From NCBI GenBank assembly GCA_009746045.1, contig RPFO01000072.1:2773971-2837970 (forward strand): a stretch of DNA of 64,000 nucleotides, read 5' to 3'. This DNA is from Mesostigma viride (Eukaryota > Streptophyta > Mesostigmatophyceae > Mesostigmatales > Mesostigmataceae). Positions 22,133 to 33,516 of this stretch are shown here, piece after piece (position 1 is the stretch's first letter; every line of letters begins with the position of its first letter). The notes under the pieces were generated by a model. That model was given only the letters and a program-made list of their open reading frames with translations, had not been told where the DNA came from and searched no databases. A program made the translations under genes and the position numbers.

Positions 22133-24306
22133 AAGGATTGGGCATTGCCCCTATCATTCTTTCTAAAAGGTCCTACAAAATCCATCATGATAGAATCCCA
22201 CGGCATGATGGGGTCAGGCAAGGTCCTAGGTTCTGCTATCTGTCCTACGTTATTGGGTTTCATCTCCTGGCAAGATTGACAAGTTCTAACATACTCATCT
22301 ACATCCTTATAAAGGGAAGGCCAGTAATAAGAGCGGGCTACTAGGTCCCGTACCCGTTTACCACCCTGATGAGCAGCTAAGTCATGCAACTCAAAGAGCA
22401 AGGAGGAGCGACAGATAGGAGGGACATACAGGCGCCATTGAGGGGGAGAATCTGCTATCTGCACATATAAAAACCCACCTACAAATTTACAAGGGTGCTT
22501 GCCTAATTGTTGGGGATGTGCAGCAATGGCAGCTAATGCTTCCGGCTCAGTGGCCGTAAATCTACTAATAAGGCGTTCAAGATCAGAGGTAGGCATCGCT
22601 ACAGAGGTATCCAGAACAGGTTTAAAGAGATCTCCTACCGCCTTGCCAAAGAGAAGGGGAGGTCCTAGAGGGACTACGTTTTCATAAGACTTTCCTGACC
22701 TAGTCGCTATATGGCTAAGCGGTATAGAAATTTTATTTTTCCCCTCCCCCCCCACCGAGGCCACGGGAAGGGCCTCACACGGGAGAGAGAGTCCTACGTG
22801 AGAAAGGAGATCAGGCATGCGAACAGCTGTATGAAAGAGGTAGGCATAGGATTCATCATCAGGTAGTTCACCATAAGGGGTTACACCCATAGTAGTAGGA
22901 ACTAGAGTAGTATTGAGAACATCAAGGTCCTCGAAAAAGGAGTAATCTGCACGACGAGAGAGTGCATCTGGTACTATGTTATCTACACCCTTGACATACT
23001 GAAGTTTAAAAGGGGAAAACTGTGCTAAAAATTCCATCCAGCGCGCTTGCCGAGGGGTAAGGTTGGGTTGGGAGAGAAGATGGGTAAGGGGACGGTGATC
23101 CGTTTGGATAACTAATCTATAAGGATCTAGCTCACAGGGTTCATTCAGGCAGACATCAAATTGAGCACCTTTAAGAAAGTGCTGCCACGCGTGGCAACAA
23201 TACACCACCGCTAAGAGTTCCTGCTGGTGTACGGGATAGTTACGCTCCGCAGGGAGCATTGTCCTAGAGATATACTCAATTGGCTGTAAGCCCTGACCCT
23301 GATCCTGGAGAAGGACGCCACCTATAGCTACCTTACTAGCATCTGTAGCCACAACAAAGGGTTTAGTAGTATCCGGTAGGATGAGTACAGGAGGGGAAAG
23401 GAGTAGGGATTTTAGGCACTGAAAAGCCGACTGACATTCACTACTCCAAACAAAGGGGATATCCTTCTTTAATAAATGATTAATAGGGGCTGCTATAGTT
23501 GCGAAACGCGGGATAAAACGCCTATAGTAAGAAGCAATTCCTAGAAAACTACGTACACCTTTAACGTCGGTAGGAGTAGGCCATTCCTGAATTGACTTAG
23601 TTTTATCCGGGTCGGTAGCGACCCCGGCATCTGACAGAACGTGCCCTAAAAATGGGACACTCCTACCCGAACGAACTTTAGCACGGCGCGCCCACAAAGA
23701 ATTTTCAGCCATTATTTCTAATACTTTCTTTAAATCACGTAGGTGCGTTTCAAAATCAGGAGAGTAAATAAGAATATCATCTAAGTAAGCTTGAGCACAA
23801 GAACGGTCATGCTCAGATAAAGAAACAGAGGAGAAGGAAGGATCCTTTAAATCAGAGGACACCTGAGGAAGGTGAGAATTTCCCATAACAGGTCTAAGCA
23901 CTTCATTCATTAACATTTGAAAAGAGGCAGGCGAGTTACAGAGTCCCATAGCCGCTACTCTAAACTGGTAATGACCAAAAGGGGTAGCAAAGGCGGTTTT
24001 ATGGCAATCCTCAGGAGCTATCCGCAACTGCCAAAAACCATCCGCACAATCCAGTACTGTGAAACAAGTGGAACCTTTAACCTTATTAAATATATCATCA
24101 ATACGAGGTAGAGGGTATTTAGACTTCACAGTAATATCATTCAACTTCCTATAATCAGTAACTAGGCGAAACTTGCCATTTGGCTTAGGAACTAACAGGA
24201 CACCAGCTGAGTAGGGAGAGTTACTAGGCTCTATCAATCCTGCTTCTAATAGTGACACTAAAATCTGTTTTAGTTCCTTTAACTCGGTAGGGCCCATTCT
24301 ATACAT
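22123..24306 (-). CDS. pol: RT - RNase H - integrase (N-terminal part), Ty3 copy 2
   Basis: One open frame of 727 residues. RT: VTDYRKLND, VLDCADGFWQLRI, MGLCNSPASFQ, AYLDDILIYS (YxDD active site). RNase H: VATDASKVAIGGVLL (first Asp), VHQQELLAVVYC (Glu), IQTDHRPL (Asp), DNIVPDALSRR. Integrase: HDLAAHQGG/CQSCQ zinc site and the first core Asp in MMDFVGPF. It then shifts frame at GNAQ (missing bases near 22135, ACAAGGATTGGGC against ACAAGGATCTGGGC). RT upstream of the first Met belongs to the same domain. The order RT-RH-INT places it in the Ty3/gypsy superfamily. Confidence 0.94.
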   Translation of the reverse strand: MYRMGPTELKELKQILVSLLEAGLIEPSNSPYSAGVLLVPKPNGKFRLVTDYRKLNDITVKSKYPLPRIDDIFNKVKGSTCFTVLDCADGFWQLRIAPEDCHKTAFATPFGHYQFRVAAMGLCNSPASFQMLMNEVLRPVMGNSHLPQVSSDLKDPSFSSVSLSEHDRSCAQAYLDDILIYSPDFETHLRDLKKVLEIMAENSLWARRAKVRSGRSVPFLGHVLSDAGVATDPDKTKSIQEWPTPTDVKGVRSFLGIASYYRRFIPRFATIAAPINHLLKKDIPFVWSSECQSAFQCLKSLLLSPPVLILPDTTKPFVVATDASKVAIGGVLLQDQGQGLQPIEYISRTMLPAERNYPVHQQELLAVVYCCHAWQHFLKGAQFDVCLNEPCELDPYRLVIQTDHRPLTHLLSQPNLTPRQARWMEFLAQFSPFKLQYVKGVDNIVPDALSRRADYSFFEDLDVLNTTLVPTTMGVTPYGELPDDESYAYLFHTAVRMPDLLSHVGLSLPCEALPVASVGGEGKNKISIPLSHIATRSGKSYENVVPLGPPLLFGKAVGDLFKPVLDTSVAMPTSDLERLISRFTATEPEALAAIAAHPQQLGKHPCKFVGGFLYVQIADSPPQWRLYVPPICRSSLLFELHDLAAHQGGKRVRDLVARSYYWPSLYKDVDEYVRTCQSCQEMKPNNVGQIAEPRTLPDPIMPWDSIMMDFVGPFRKNDRGNAQSLCS

Positions 24307-24341
24307 CGGAGAGTGCGTAGGAACTGCACCGTCCTTGATAA

Positions 24342-25007
24342 CTACACGGTGTAAAACAGAACGAGGAGGAGGATAAGAAGGAGTCTTTTCTTCAAAAACT
24401 TTGAGGAATCTATCACAGCCATGTATCTTACTATTTCATTTTCAGTAAATCCCACTCCTATTGTATCCACTGTGTTTATATCTATATCCACACTATTATT
24501 AGTGATAGGTATCTCCTGTACTTCTAACTGAAGGAACATACATAATAAATATCCATATTCCTTTAATTCAGAACGCAACTCATCATTGGACATTAATACT
24601 TCAGGTATAGGTCTTACAGGAGGATCAACAGGTGTAGGAGGAGTAATATCTACCAAGGATAAATTTTCCAATCTATAATGACGTTCCGGTACCCAGTAAG
24701 AGCTATCTGGAAACCAAATGACCATGGTATCATAATTAATAGTAATCTTATTATCCTGGTGCCAATCTAATCCTAGTAATACATCAGCGGTAGTGATAGG
24801 GCCTATAGTGGCCGTCAGGTTGACAGTACGTCCTTGTATGACCATGGGAAGGGACACCGTACCCGGGGAATGACTGGTGCGACCATCAGCATAATGAACA
24901 GTGACAGGTTTGGTGTGAGGGGTAGGGACTAGTCCTAAACGCCTAACTAGGGCCTCGCTCACAAAGGAGCTAGCCGCACCGCTATCTACCAACACAGAGA
25001 CATTCAA
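24342..25007 (-). pseudogene. pol: Protease and linker to RT, Ty3 copy 2
   Basis: 221-residue frame with VLVDSGAASSFV (catalytic Asp-Ser-Gly) and LLGLDWHQDNK. It continues through ELRSELKEYGYLL, the place where copy 1 stops, so protease and RT were one frame. A one-base loss near 24400 (AAAACTTTGAGG against AAAACTTTTGAGG) ends it shortly before RT. Confidence 0.87.
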
Positions 25008-25467
25008 AGTTCATCAGCATGCAAGAAAGGGTCTACAACAGTGTGGGGACGGTTAAACCACCATTCAAGAACATAAGAGGACGCACACGTAGTGGTAGGG
25101 AAGATTCAGCTCCTACAGAGGTTATAAAAACAGGCAGGCAAAAATTTTTATCTGGGGTACTATCTAAGGACCTGTCCAGGTTACCCCCGGCTGACAGGCC
25201 TACTGTTCCCCCTCCCCCCCAAATCCATAGGAACTAACCCCGAAGAAGACCCTGGCGAAAAAGCCACTGCTGGAGGGTCACGAGGGAGCGAAGAGGGTGC
25301 GGGAGCCTGATTATCATAGGGGAACCCTGGGGGTCCTGTCTGCACAGCATTCAGCCTACTAGGGGTAGCTGAGGGAATGCGTCCTGAAGTAGGACGAATA
25401 GGAGCACGCTGAGGGGTACGAGGAGGGCGAGCGTCGGGATGAGGGGGAGCACCCGAAAGGAACTTGG

Positions 25468-26928
25468 GGCACTCACGTTTAAGATGACCTACTTCCTTAC
25501 AATGATAGCATGTGATATGAGAGACATCAAGGGCTGAAAGGTCAGTAACACAGATATCTAATTCTTCTACATAGGAGTTCTCCTCCTCAGGGGTAAGGAT
25601 AATATTATTAATACGGGAACGGGTAGGAAGAGAAGGGTGGTGAAGAAATCTGCTACACGCAAGAGATGCTGGCGCACATGCTTGAGGGGCAGATCAGTAA
25701 AACGGTAGGCAGAGAACTGGCGCTTGACTTCACGTAATAAAGGTCTACTGAGGCCTTGGAGGAAGCGAGCACGTACTTCTGCACCCGACAAATCCCTAAT
25801 TCGTACCATCTGAGCATCAAACTCTTTCATATACTCCTTAAATGATTTAGTACCCTGCTGCAAGGTACCAAAGGCTAATCTATCCTGCCAATCTGAATCA
25901 GGAGGGACTAAATGGTTCTCTAAACGCTTAAACAATTCTGCTACAGAGTTAGGGTAGGCATGAGAGGCCAAAGACTCACACTGAATGAGGTTAGCAAGCT
26001 CAGGAGTAATGCAGGTTGTAAGATAGTGAGGAACTAATACAGCATCAGAGAGACGCCATCTATTATGATTCTGCCACGACTCTGTGTTCTGGGTAAGCAA
26101 CATAATAAAGGTGAAAAACTGTTGAGGGGTAGACTTGACATCCAGCTTGGGAAGGTTAGCAAAGAGGGGAAGAGCAGGGGGCTTAGGGGGATTAGAAGAG
26201 TCAGTTTTTCCCATAGGGCCACTATCTTCCACTGCTACATAAGCGGGATAGAAGGAAGGAAGAGGAAAAGTCTTGGGTAGGGGTCTAGAAGGGGCCACCG
26301 TTTCAGGCTGGTGCCCATAAGAGAAGGGGACAGTATATTGCTCACGAAGAGAGGAATAGGCAAAATGATCATAATTTCTATCATCTAGGGCATGGTGCTG
26401 AAATCACTATTAACTTCTAAATCAGCCACACGGGTAGGGACCTGGGCTGCCTCATAGGCCGTCTCAGGGTAGGACCAGGAAGCAGGTGGGTAAAAGGGAA
26501 CTGCACTAGGGCGCCCAGAAGGACCGACAGGGGCAGAGGCACGACCCGTGTTAAAAGCAGGCATGGAAGGCACAGGGTGGGAAGGAGGCCTAGAACATTG
26601 TTAGTTAGTGAGGACCTGCTGGAGGGTTGAGCCAAGGTTGCAGGAGGGGCAGGGGCCTGGTTCAGGGTAAGGGAAGGGTCATCACTAAATCTGACTGCAT
26701 ACGTTGTTCATAGGTAGGAGGGGTAAGTGAGGGACGACGGCGACCACCAGCAACAGGAGAAGGAGGTGAGGTACGAAGATTACCTTGAGGAGTGAGATGG
26801 TGCACCGTTTCAAGTGAGTCCCGTCGGTTACCACGATTGTTGTTATGGTTGTTAGTATTATTATTATTATTACTCATAGTAGGAGTATTGGTAGGTATAG
26901 GCGACATGTTACCACCCACTGGATCCAT
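25468..26928 (-). pseudogene. gag: gag, Ty3 copy 2 (frameshifted)
   Basis: MDPVGG start at 26928, open Asn/Pro-rich N-terminus (26662-26928), then a second segment (26385-26573) and the capsid-like segment (25567-26298) in shifted frames. Breaks lie near 26600, near 26390 (CTAGGGCATGG against CTAGGGGCATGG in copy 1) and near 25630. The zinc knuckle CYHCKEVGHLKREC is preserved at about 25468-25511. The indel positions differ from those in copy 1. Confidence 0.85.
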
Positions 26929-27052
26929 TTTTAATTAAGTAAATGATTAGGAATCTAACTGAAAGCAACAAGGATAAAGGACAAGGCCTAATTTAAGGCA
27001 AGGAAAGAAAAGAAAAAGCTTTTAATGGCTTAAAAGAAGGAAACAATTTAAA

Positions 27053-27454
27053 TCAATCCTTTTTAACAACAGTAATGGATAGGGAACCGAATTCTAAGGT
27101 GAGAGGAGTATCTAAGCTAGATGAGGATGCAGCCCGCTTAGGGGGAGACGAAGGAGGGGTAGCAAAATCTAGAGCTTCTACAGGAGGGCGACCATGAGGA
27201 GTAGAACGTACGTGTAGGCCTAGATCTGATACACTATGGTCTATAAGGAATTGTTGGGCTTCCTCGAAGGTAACAAATTTCTTATACCTAATTACATTAT
27301 ATGTACGATTTTGCACTATCTTCCTAGCATCTGACCAAGAGAGGAAAATGGCTGACCATTGAGGGGTAATAACTACGTAATATTTAGCTAAGCTATTATC
27401 ACTAGATGAATGGGAAGGCGCAGTAAAAACACGACGTTGACTCATGTAACTCAC
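27053..27454 (-). CDS. Small ORF upstream of gag, RNase H1 hybrid-binding-like domain (copy 2)
   Basis: 133 residues with an N-terminus starting MSYMSQRRVF. The second Met (MSQRRVF) is at the place where copy 1 also has an ATG and may be the true start. The domain (KYYVV... SWSDARKIV... RYKKFVTFEEAQQFL, about residues 24-68) is almost identical to copy 1, with Val to Ile and Glu to Asp replacements. Apart from the shifted N-terminus of copy 1 both copies are open, while gag and pol carry several frameshifts. It lies between the leader and gag on the same strand, so it should be the first ORF on the genomic RNA. Confidence 0.75.
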   Translation of the reverse strand: MSYMSQRRVFTAPSHSSSDNSLAKYYVVITPQWSAIFLSWSDARKIVQNRTYNVIRYKKFVTFEEAQQFLIDHSVSDLGLHVRSTPHGRPPVEALDFATPPSSPPKRAASSSSLDTPLTLEFGSLSITVVKKD

Positions 27455-27971
27455 CTGGTGGGTCTTGTGACGTCACGCTAGAAGAGTAGGGGTAGGCGAC
27501 TTATCTGGGCGATCTGGATCACCGAAAGCAGATGAGGGCGGAATTGTCCAGCTCTCGTCCTAAGTCAGCGACCGGATAGTCCAGCGCTCGTCCTAAACAG
27601 CGACCCGTATCTCTGCGGGTGCGGCCGTCTAATAAACAGCAGCACAAGGAAAAAGGTGTAGGTACTGCGACGCTAATCGTCTCCGAACAGTAATACTCCC
27701 CTATCTAAGACAGGAAACAACCGTAAGCAGGAAAACAAGGCGAAGGACAGGCTAACTACGAAAGGGTTTATCCGCTGCGAGCAGGTCTAGCATCTAGGTA
27801 GAGCGTGTCCCGAAACGGGCAGCACTACTCTCCTAGCTTGAAGGCGACCCGCCCATTACCTATCAAGGAAGTGTCGTCTTCGTATCCTGGACGCGGAAGG
27901 GGTCTTGAAAGGCGTATGTGGCAAGGGATAGTCGTCTCGTTCTCTACCTACTGAAGTTCCTCCGGAACCAT

Positions 27972-28537
27972 TGTTACGCCGCGGATATCTACCTCCACCT
28001 CTACCTCTAATGGGCCTGATACTACCTAAACTGGTCAGGCCTCCTCTACTCAACCCTCTGGCGAAAGACGAACGTGACGGAGCTGATCTCAATGCATTAA
28101 CGTATGTGTTACTATAATACGCCATACAACCATTTATCAAAACCCGTTTACTCCAGGAATAGAGGAAGGAAACACAACTACACTGCCGTGACCCAAGCCT
28201 ATATGTGTTAATTCATTTAACACACGCCGAGTGCACACACAAGGGTAGAACGTGCATAAATGGTCACCAACGGTCCAACACGCTCGGGCCGACATGGCCC
28301 TCGCCTACAGATGCACGCTGGCACAGATACAGATGCACGCTGGTCCACTACATTCTACCAAAGGATCAGGACCACTAGTAAAGTACGCGGCGCGGCGCCC
28401 AACGGCACCCAATGTACCACAGTACTGTTACGAGGACAATAGTGTCCCGGTAGGAGCTACACGTAAACCTAGGGACAACCGAGGCAAAAGACCTAATTTA
28501 CGTCCGTAACTACAACGCATTGTTACGCGACGTAACA
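27972..28537 (-). repeat. 5' LTR, Ty3 copy 2
   Basis: 566 bp, TGTTACG...CGTAACA, followed by GACGG. It carries private changes (CTACCTCCACC, CTGATACTACC, CTCTGGCG, GACGGAGCTG, GCACGCTGGCAC), so it has diverged more from its partner LTR than the pair in copy 1 has. The primer-binding candidate is at 27956-27970, identical to copy 1. Confidence 0.92.
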
Positions 28538-28542
28538 GACGG

Positions 28543-29559
28543 CCCCACTTTCGGCCTACGGCCTCGGCCAAAGTTTTCGGGCTTCGTAAATCGTAGTTAC
28601 AATAGGGGACAAGAAAAAAGTGGGGGAGGGGGGGCTATCGCCCCCTCTCCCCGACTTGAGAGGACGTGACTCGCCGCTAGCGGCCCAGAGGCCGATAGTC
28701 GACCTTCTGGGCGCCAACCGCACCGGCCCGCGCGACGCGCCAAGACCCTTCCACGGAGGACGCGCGAGCGGACGAATCCGACCGGGACGAACCGCCTCCG
28801 TGCGCCACGCGCAACGGACCCTTCCCCGTGAACACCGTGGAAGCTCTCCGAGCATGAGATACTTGGAAATTTCGTCACGTTCGTATCGAAAATGAAATTT
28901 CTGACAAATTTGTCAGCTCGGACTGAACCACAATGAATTTCAGCATACCATTCGATACAACAATGATATTTCGGCGTCGGATACTTGGAAATTTCGTTAC
29001 GTTCGTATCGCCAGTGAAATTCTGACAAATTTTATCCTGAACTATTTCGCCCCACCCTGACTGAACACCAGTTCGGCTCTGAACCTTCCAACCGTCCTGC
29101 AAATTTGATCCATCCGTTCAGAAAATCGCATTCCATTCACGTTGTGGCCCTAACCTCGAGCGCGTTATTCGAAACGGCGTGCACCGGTTGGTCCCCTTGT
29201 CCAAAGTGGTGCAACGGGAAACTGCGAAAAGTTTGAGGAGAGATCCATTCGCCAGTAGCTTGTTTGACGTTTAAAAGAGTCAACGCGCCGTAATTCCTGA
29301 GGCCGCGCGGATTGGCGAGACGCCCCACCTGCCCGCAAAAGTCTGAACATGTTCAGCGTTTCAGCACCCGTTCAGGAGATGTGAGACTCGATCTCCAAGG
29401 TTTGGGGATTTTCTTTGTACTACGGCGTTTGGCCATCTCGCTACGGTCTTGGACGTCGTCCGCTCCCGCGCTATAGGGGGCGCGGGGGACGGCCCCACCT
29501 TCGGCCTACGGCCGCGGCCAAAGTTTTCGGGCTTCATAAATCGTAGTTACTAGTAGGGG
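28543..29559. repeat. Satellite: end of unit 6 and unit 7 (type A)
   Basis: Completion of unit 6 (28543-28608), then unit 7 starting ACAAG at 28609, 951 bp, type A. It ends TTACTAGTAGGGG directly before a different module that also begins ACAAG plus a hairpin. Private variants are CGAGCATGAGATAC and GGAGATGTGAGACTCG. Confidence 0.88.
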
Positions 29560-30296
29560 ACAAGATCGGGGGCTCCGCCCCCGAACCCCCGCTACTTGGC
29601 AGATTCTGTGCCTCAACGGCTTTTTGTGCCTCAACGGCGAGTACCAGCACAGCCGTACACTCCCGCTTACACAGCCCGCCCACTAGCAAGACAGCCGAAC
29701 CTGTACGGCCGGCCACAGCCTGTGATTCCATGGATTACGCCACGATTCCATGCAAACTCATGATGCCGGACGGTTTGCTGGCCTATTTTGGGAAGCCGGT
29801 GGCTGAACCGAACCGCAACTAAACCTGGTATGTCAGCACGTCAGGTCCGTCCGTCAGATTCCTCACTTTTTGCCAGCAACCGCCAAATACCTCTTGAATC
29901 GGTCCTCTCCTCGCCGTTTTCCTCGCCAATTTCCCTCGTCCGGCCCAAACGCCTAGGCCAATATCAAGCTGAACTTGGCACGCATCGTTGTCGATAGCTA
30001 CGGAGCTTAGAAACTCGGAGTTCTGGACCGTTACGCGCAGGTAACGGCCGTTTTAGTCTGTTTTACTGACTACTACTGTCGTCACGGGGTATTTGTTTGA
30101 GTTCCGTGTTGAGAAAAGTTTGGGCGCCAGACGCTACGCGGTGACAGGCCGCTAGAAAGCCTACGGATGGGATCTGCGTAAAGATTTCGCTGAAACAAAT
30201 TTGGCGTTCGGATTTTTGCGCTACTCGGGTACGGACAACGTTTGCCGGAAGAGTTTGCGGAACAATTGGCGCAGCCAAAAAGTAGTATAAAGGGCA
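29560..30296. repeat. Alternative array module with its own G/C hairpin
   Basis: 737 bp that replace a satellite unit. It starts ACAAG and then TCGGGGGCTCCGCCCCCGA, a perfect 8-bp hairpin with loop TCC. The rest has no similarity that I can see to types A or B, and I see no coding sequence. It ends AGTATAAAGGGC, not with the usual TAGTTACTAG end, and the next unit starts ACAAG. Confidence 0.6.
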
Positions 30297-31272
30297 ACAA
30301 GAAAAAAGTGGGGGAGGGGGGGCTATCGCCCCCCCTCCCCGACTTGAGAGGACGTGACTTGCCGCTAGCGGCCCAGAGGCCGATAGTCGACCTTCTGGGC
30401 GCCAACCGCACCGGCCCGCGCGACACGCCGAGACCCTTCCACGGAGGACGCGCGAGCGGACGATTCCGACCGGGACGAACCGCCGCCGTGCGCCACGCGC
30501 AACGGACCCTTCCCCGTGAACACCGTGGAAGCTCTTCGAGCGTGAGATACTTGGAAATTTTGTCACGTTCGTATCGAAAATGCAATTCTGACAAATTTTC
30601 AGCTCGGACTGAACCACAATGAATTTCAGCATACCATTCGATAAACTTTCGAGATATTTCGGAGTCAGATACTTGGAAAATTCGTTACGGTCGTATCTCC
30701 AATGAAATTCTGACAAATTTCAACGCTCGGACTGAAACACAACCAATTTCCGCCTGAACTATTTCGCCCCACCCTGACTGAACACCAGTTCGGCTCTGAA
30801 CCTTCCAACCGTCCTGCAAATTTGATCCATCCGTTCAGAAAATCGCATTCCATTGACGTTGTGGCCCTAACCTCGAGCGCGTTATACGAAACGGCGTGCA
30901 CCGGTTGGTCCCCTTGTCCAAAGTGGTGCAACGGGAAACTGGGGAAAGTTTGAGGAGAGATCCATTCGCGACCCAAACGTTTGACGTTTAAAAGAGTCAA
31001 CGCGCCGTAATTCCTGAGGCCGCGCGGATTGGCGAGACGCCCCACCTGCCCGCGAAACCCTGAACATGTTCAGCGTTTCAGACCCGTTCAGAACTTGTGA
31101 CAGTCGATCTCTAAGGTTTGGGTAATTTCTTTGTACTACGCGATTGGCCATCTCGCTACGGTCCTGTACGTCGTCCGCTCCCGCGCTAGGGGGCGCGGGG
31201 GACGGCCCCACTTTCGGCCTACGGCCGCGGCCAAAGTTTTCGGGCTTCGTAAATCCTAGTTACTAGTAGGGG
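30297..31272. repeat. Satellite unit 8
   Basis: 976 bp starting ACAAGAAAAAAG plus hairpin. It carries a type A middle section (CCTGAACTATTTCGCCCC) with a sub-repeat pattern like type B, and ends TTACTAGTAGGGG. It is more diverged than units 1-7 (for example GACCCAAACGTTTGACG). It looks like a recombinant or older unit. Confidence 0.85.
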
Positions 31273-32402
31273 ACAAGGTGGGGGGGCCAAGGCCCCCCAC
31301 TTTTTCGGACGCACTACGCCACCAGGGGCCCTGAGGCCTTCGCCGAAAGCTTCGACCCGCCGGGCGGAGCACCCGCCTACCGGGCCGGCCACTACGCCGG
31401 GGGGCGAACGCTCGGCGGCCTTCCTTTGGGGGCTTCCCATCGCGCGCGCTCGCGCCGGCCCGCCGCACCGTCGATCCCACGCTCCGTCCCTCACGGGGAA
31501 ATCTTCCAAATCAATTTTTATTCCTCGGAACTACGAAAATTCGGCCTGAACTCGGCCTAAATTCGTTTTTATTGCTCGAAACTAGTGACCGCTCAACCAA
31601 AAACGATTTCAGGCCGAATTTAGCATGCGTTCAGGGCAAAATTTCGTAGCACATTTGATTTCAGCAAAATTTAGATTCTCTGTGCGCTGAGTCCAGAATC
31701 GGCTCAGAATCTCGCAAAGTTCGTCCAGCAAGCATCGTACTACGCTCCGCTCCTCCAACTCAAATTTTTCGTGTACTTATCAAATAAAACTCAGTCAGAT
31801 CACGATCAGACTTAAATTTCGGTCTGAATCAAAAATTGCAACGAAAACGTTCAGTAAAACGGTTTCTGAACGAAATGCTGACAACAAAACGGCCGTAACG
31901 CCCAACGTCTTACGGTTTCAAAACATTTTCTGGACATGCCGTCGACTTGCCGCACTGAACGCAACAAAGTTTTGGGACGGCGGGCTCTATTATACTCTGA
32001 AGTTGTTGTTCTTCCGCGTAGAATATCCGTTAACCTTCTCCAGCTTGTTTGGAATGTTCAGGTTCGCGACATTGTTTGACTGGGCGCGCAACAAGCCGAC
32101 ATCGTGCCGGGTTCCGTATTTTTATCTGGCCGCGGCCATTGGCTGGCCTCCCACCTGCCCGCAAAAGTGCTGAACCGGATCTTGACGTAACTGCCGTTTC
32201 AGACCCCGTTCAGACTTTGTGACAGTCGATCTCCCTAGTTTGCCACTTTTCGGGCAACTGCTCCGATTGGGCGCCACTGCGGATCCCCGGATCGCCCTGA
32301 CTATCGGCCGCCCTGTGCTCGCGGTTTTCGTACGGGCCACTTTTCGGGCCTCACGGTTTGCCAAACTTTTGCGATGGGCTAAATCGTAGTTACTAGAAGG
32401 GG
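31273..32402. repeat. Alternative array module 'GTGGGG' (intact)
   Basis: 1130 bp starting ACAAG followed by GTGGGGGGGCCAAGGCCCCCCAC, a hairpin of different sequence at the same place. A GC-rich block runs to about 31500, then an AT-rich block starts ATTTTTATTCCTCGGAAC, and the module ends TAGTTACTAGAAGGGG. The second copy begins at 33517 and is split by the tandem element at 33754-36079, so this copy shows the empty site (ATCTTCCAAATCAATTTTTATT). Confidence 0.8.
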
Positions 32403-33516
32403 ACAAGAAAAAAGTGGGGGAGGGGGGGCTATCGCCCCCCCTCCCCGACTTGAGAGGACGTGACTCGCCGCTAGCGGCCCAGAGGCCGATAGTCGACCTT
32501 CTGGGCGCCAACCGCACCGGCCCGCGCGACGCGCCAAGACCCTTCCACGGAGGACGCGCAAGCGGACGATTCCGACCGGGACGAACCGCCGCCCGGTGCG
32601 CCACGCGCAACGGACCCTTCCCCGTGAACACCGTGGAAGCTCTCCGAGCGTGAGATACTTGGAAATTTCGTCACGTTCGTATCGAAAATGAAATTCTGAC
32701 AAATTTTCAGCTCGGACTTAACCACAATGAATTTCAGCATACCATTCGATATACTTTAGAGATATTTCAGCGTCAGATACTTGGAAATTTCGTTACGTTC
32801 GTATCTCCAGTGAAATTCTGACAAATTTCTCCGCTCGGACTGAACCACAATGAATTTCAGCATACCATTCGATATACTTTAGAGATATTTCGGTGGAAGA
32901 TACTTGGAAATTTTGTTACGTTCGTATTTCCATGAAAATGTGCATATTTCGGCCTGAGCTACTTCGCCCCACCCTGACTGAACGCCTGTTCGGCTCTGAA
33001 CCTTCCACCCGTCCTGAAGATTTGATCCATCCGTTCAGAAAATCGCATTCTATATTTTTCGAACTGAACATACCGTCGTTCCACCGTTCTTCAAATTAAC
33101 GACTCCTTATTTAAACTACTCGACAATTGAGTAGGCGTTCTTATGCGCCAGCTCGTATCCTCTACTAAATTCTACAAAGGCCTGGGATGTTTGAGAGAGA
33201 TCGGTTCGCGACTTTTTGTTTGACGATTAAAAAAGTCAACGCGCCGTACCGTCCTGAGGCCGCGCGGATTGGCGAGACGCCCCACCTGCCCGCGAAACCC
33301 TGAACATGTTCAGCGTTTCAGCACCCGTTCAGAACTCCTGACAGTCGATCTCCAAGGTTTGGGGATTTCTTTGTACTACGGCGATTGGCCATCTCGCAAC
33401 GGTCCTGTACGTCGTCCGCTCCCGCGCTAGGGGGCGCGGGGGACGGCCCCACTTTCGGCCTACGGCCGCGGCCAAAGTTTTCGGGCTTCGTAAATCGTAG
33501 TTACTAGTAGTAGGGG
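32403..33516. repeat. Satellite unit 9
   Basis: 1114 bp, longer than the others because the sub-repeat beginning GATACTTGGAAATTTCGT occurs three times (about 32650-32940) instead of twice. The unit end reads TTACTAGTAGTAGGGG, one extra TAG. Confidence 0.85.

Larger units (their letters stand above)
17752..28537 (-). mobile_element. Ty3/gypsy LTR retrotransposon with chromodomain, copy 2
   Basis: Second element of the same family in the same orientation, 10.8 kb, with LTRs at 17752-18315 and 27972-28537 and the same target duplication GACGG (17747-17751, 28538-28542). It lies at the same base of the satellite unit as copy 1. Its two LTRs share at least six variants (for example GTTAATTCATT, AGGGTAG, GGTCACC, ATCAGGACC, TAGTAAAG, CCACAGTAC) that are absent from both LTRs of copy 1. 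This suggests a separate insertion rather than a duplication of copy 1. RT, RNase H and the first part of integrase are in one open frame of 727 residues. Confidence 0.95.

Noticed and set aside
5957-28537. Simple tandem duplication of one Ty3 insertion with its satellite unit
   Set aside because: LTR variants group by copy at most sites, not by left/right position. Not fully excluded, because gene conversion could give the same pattern.
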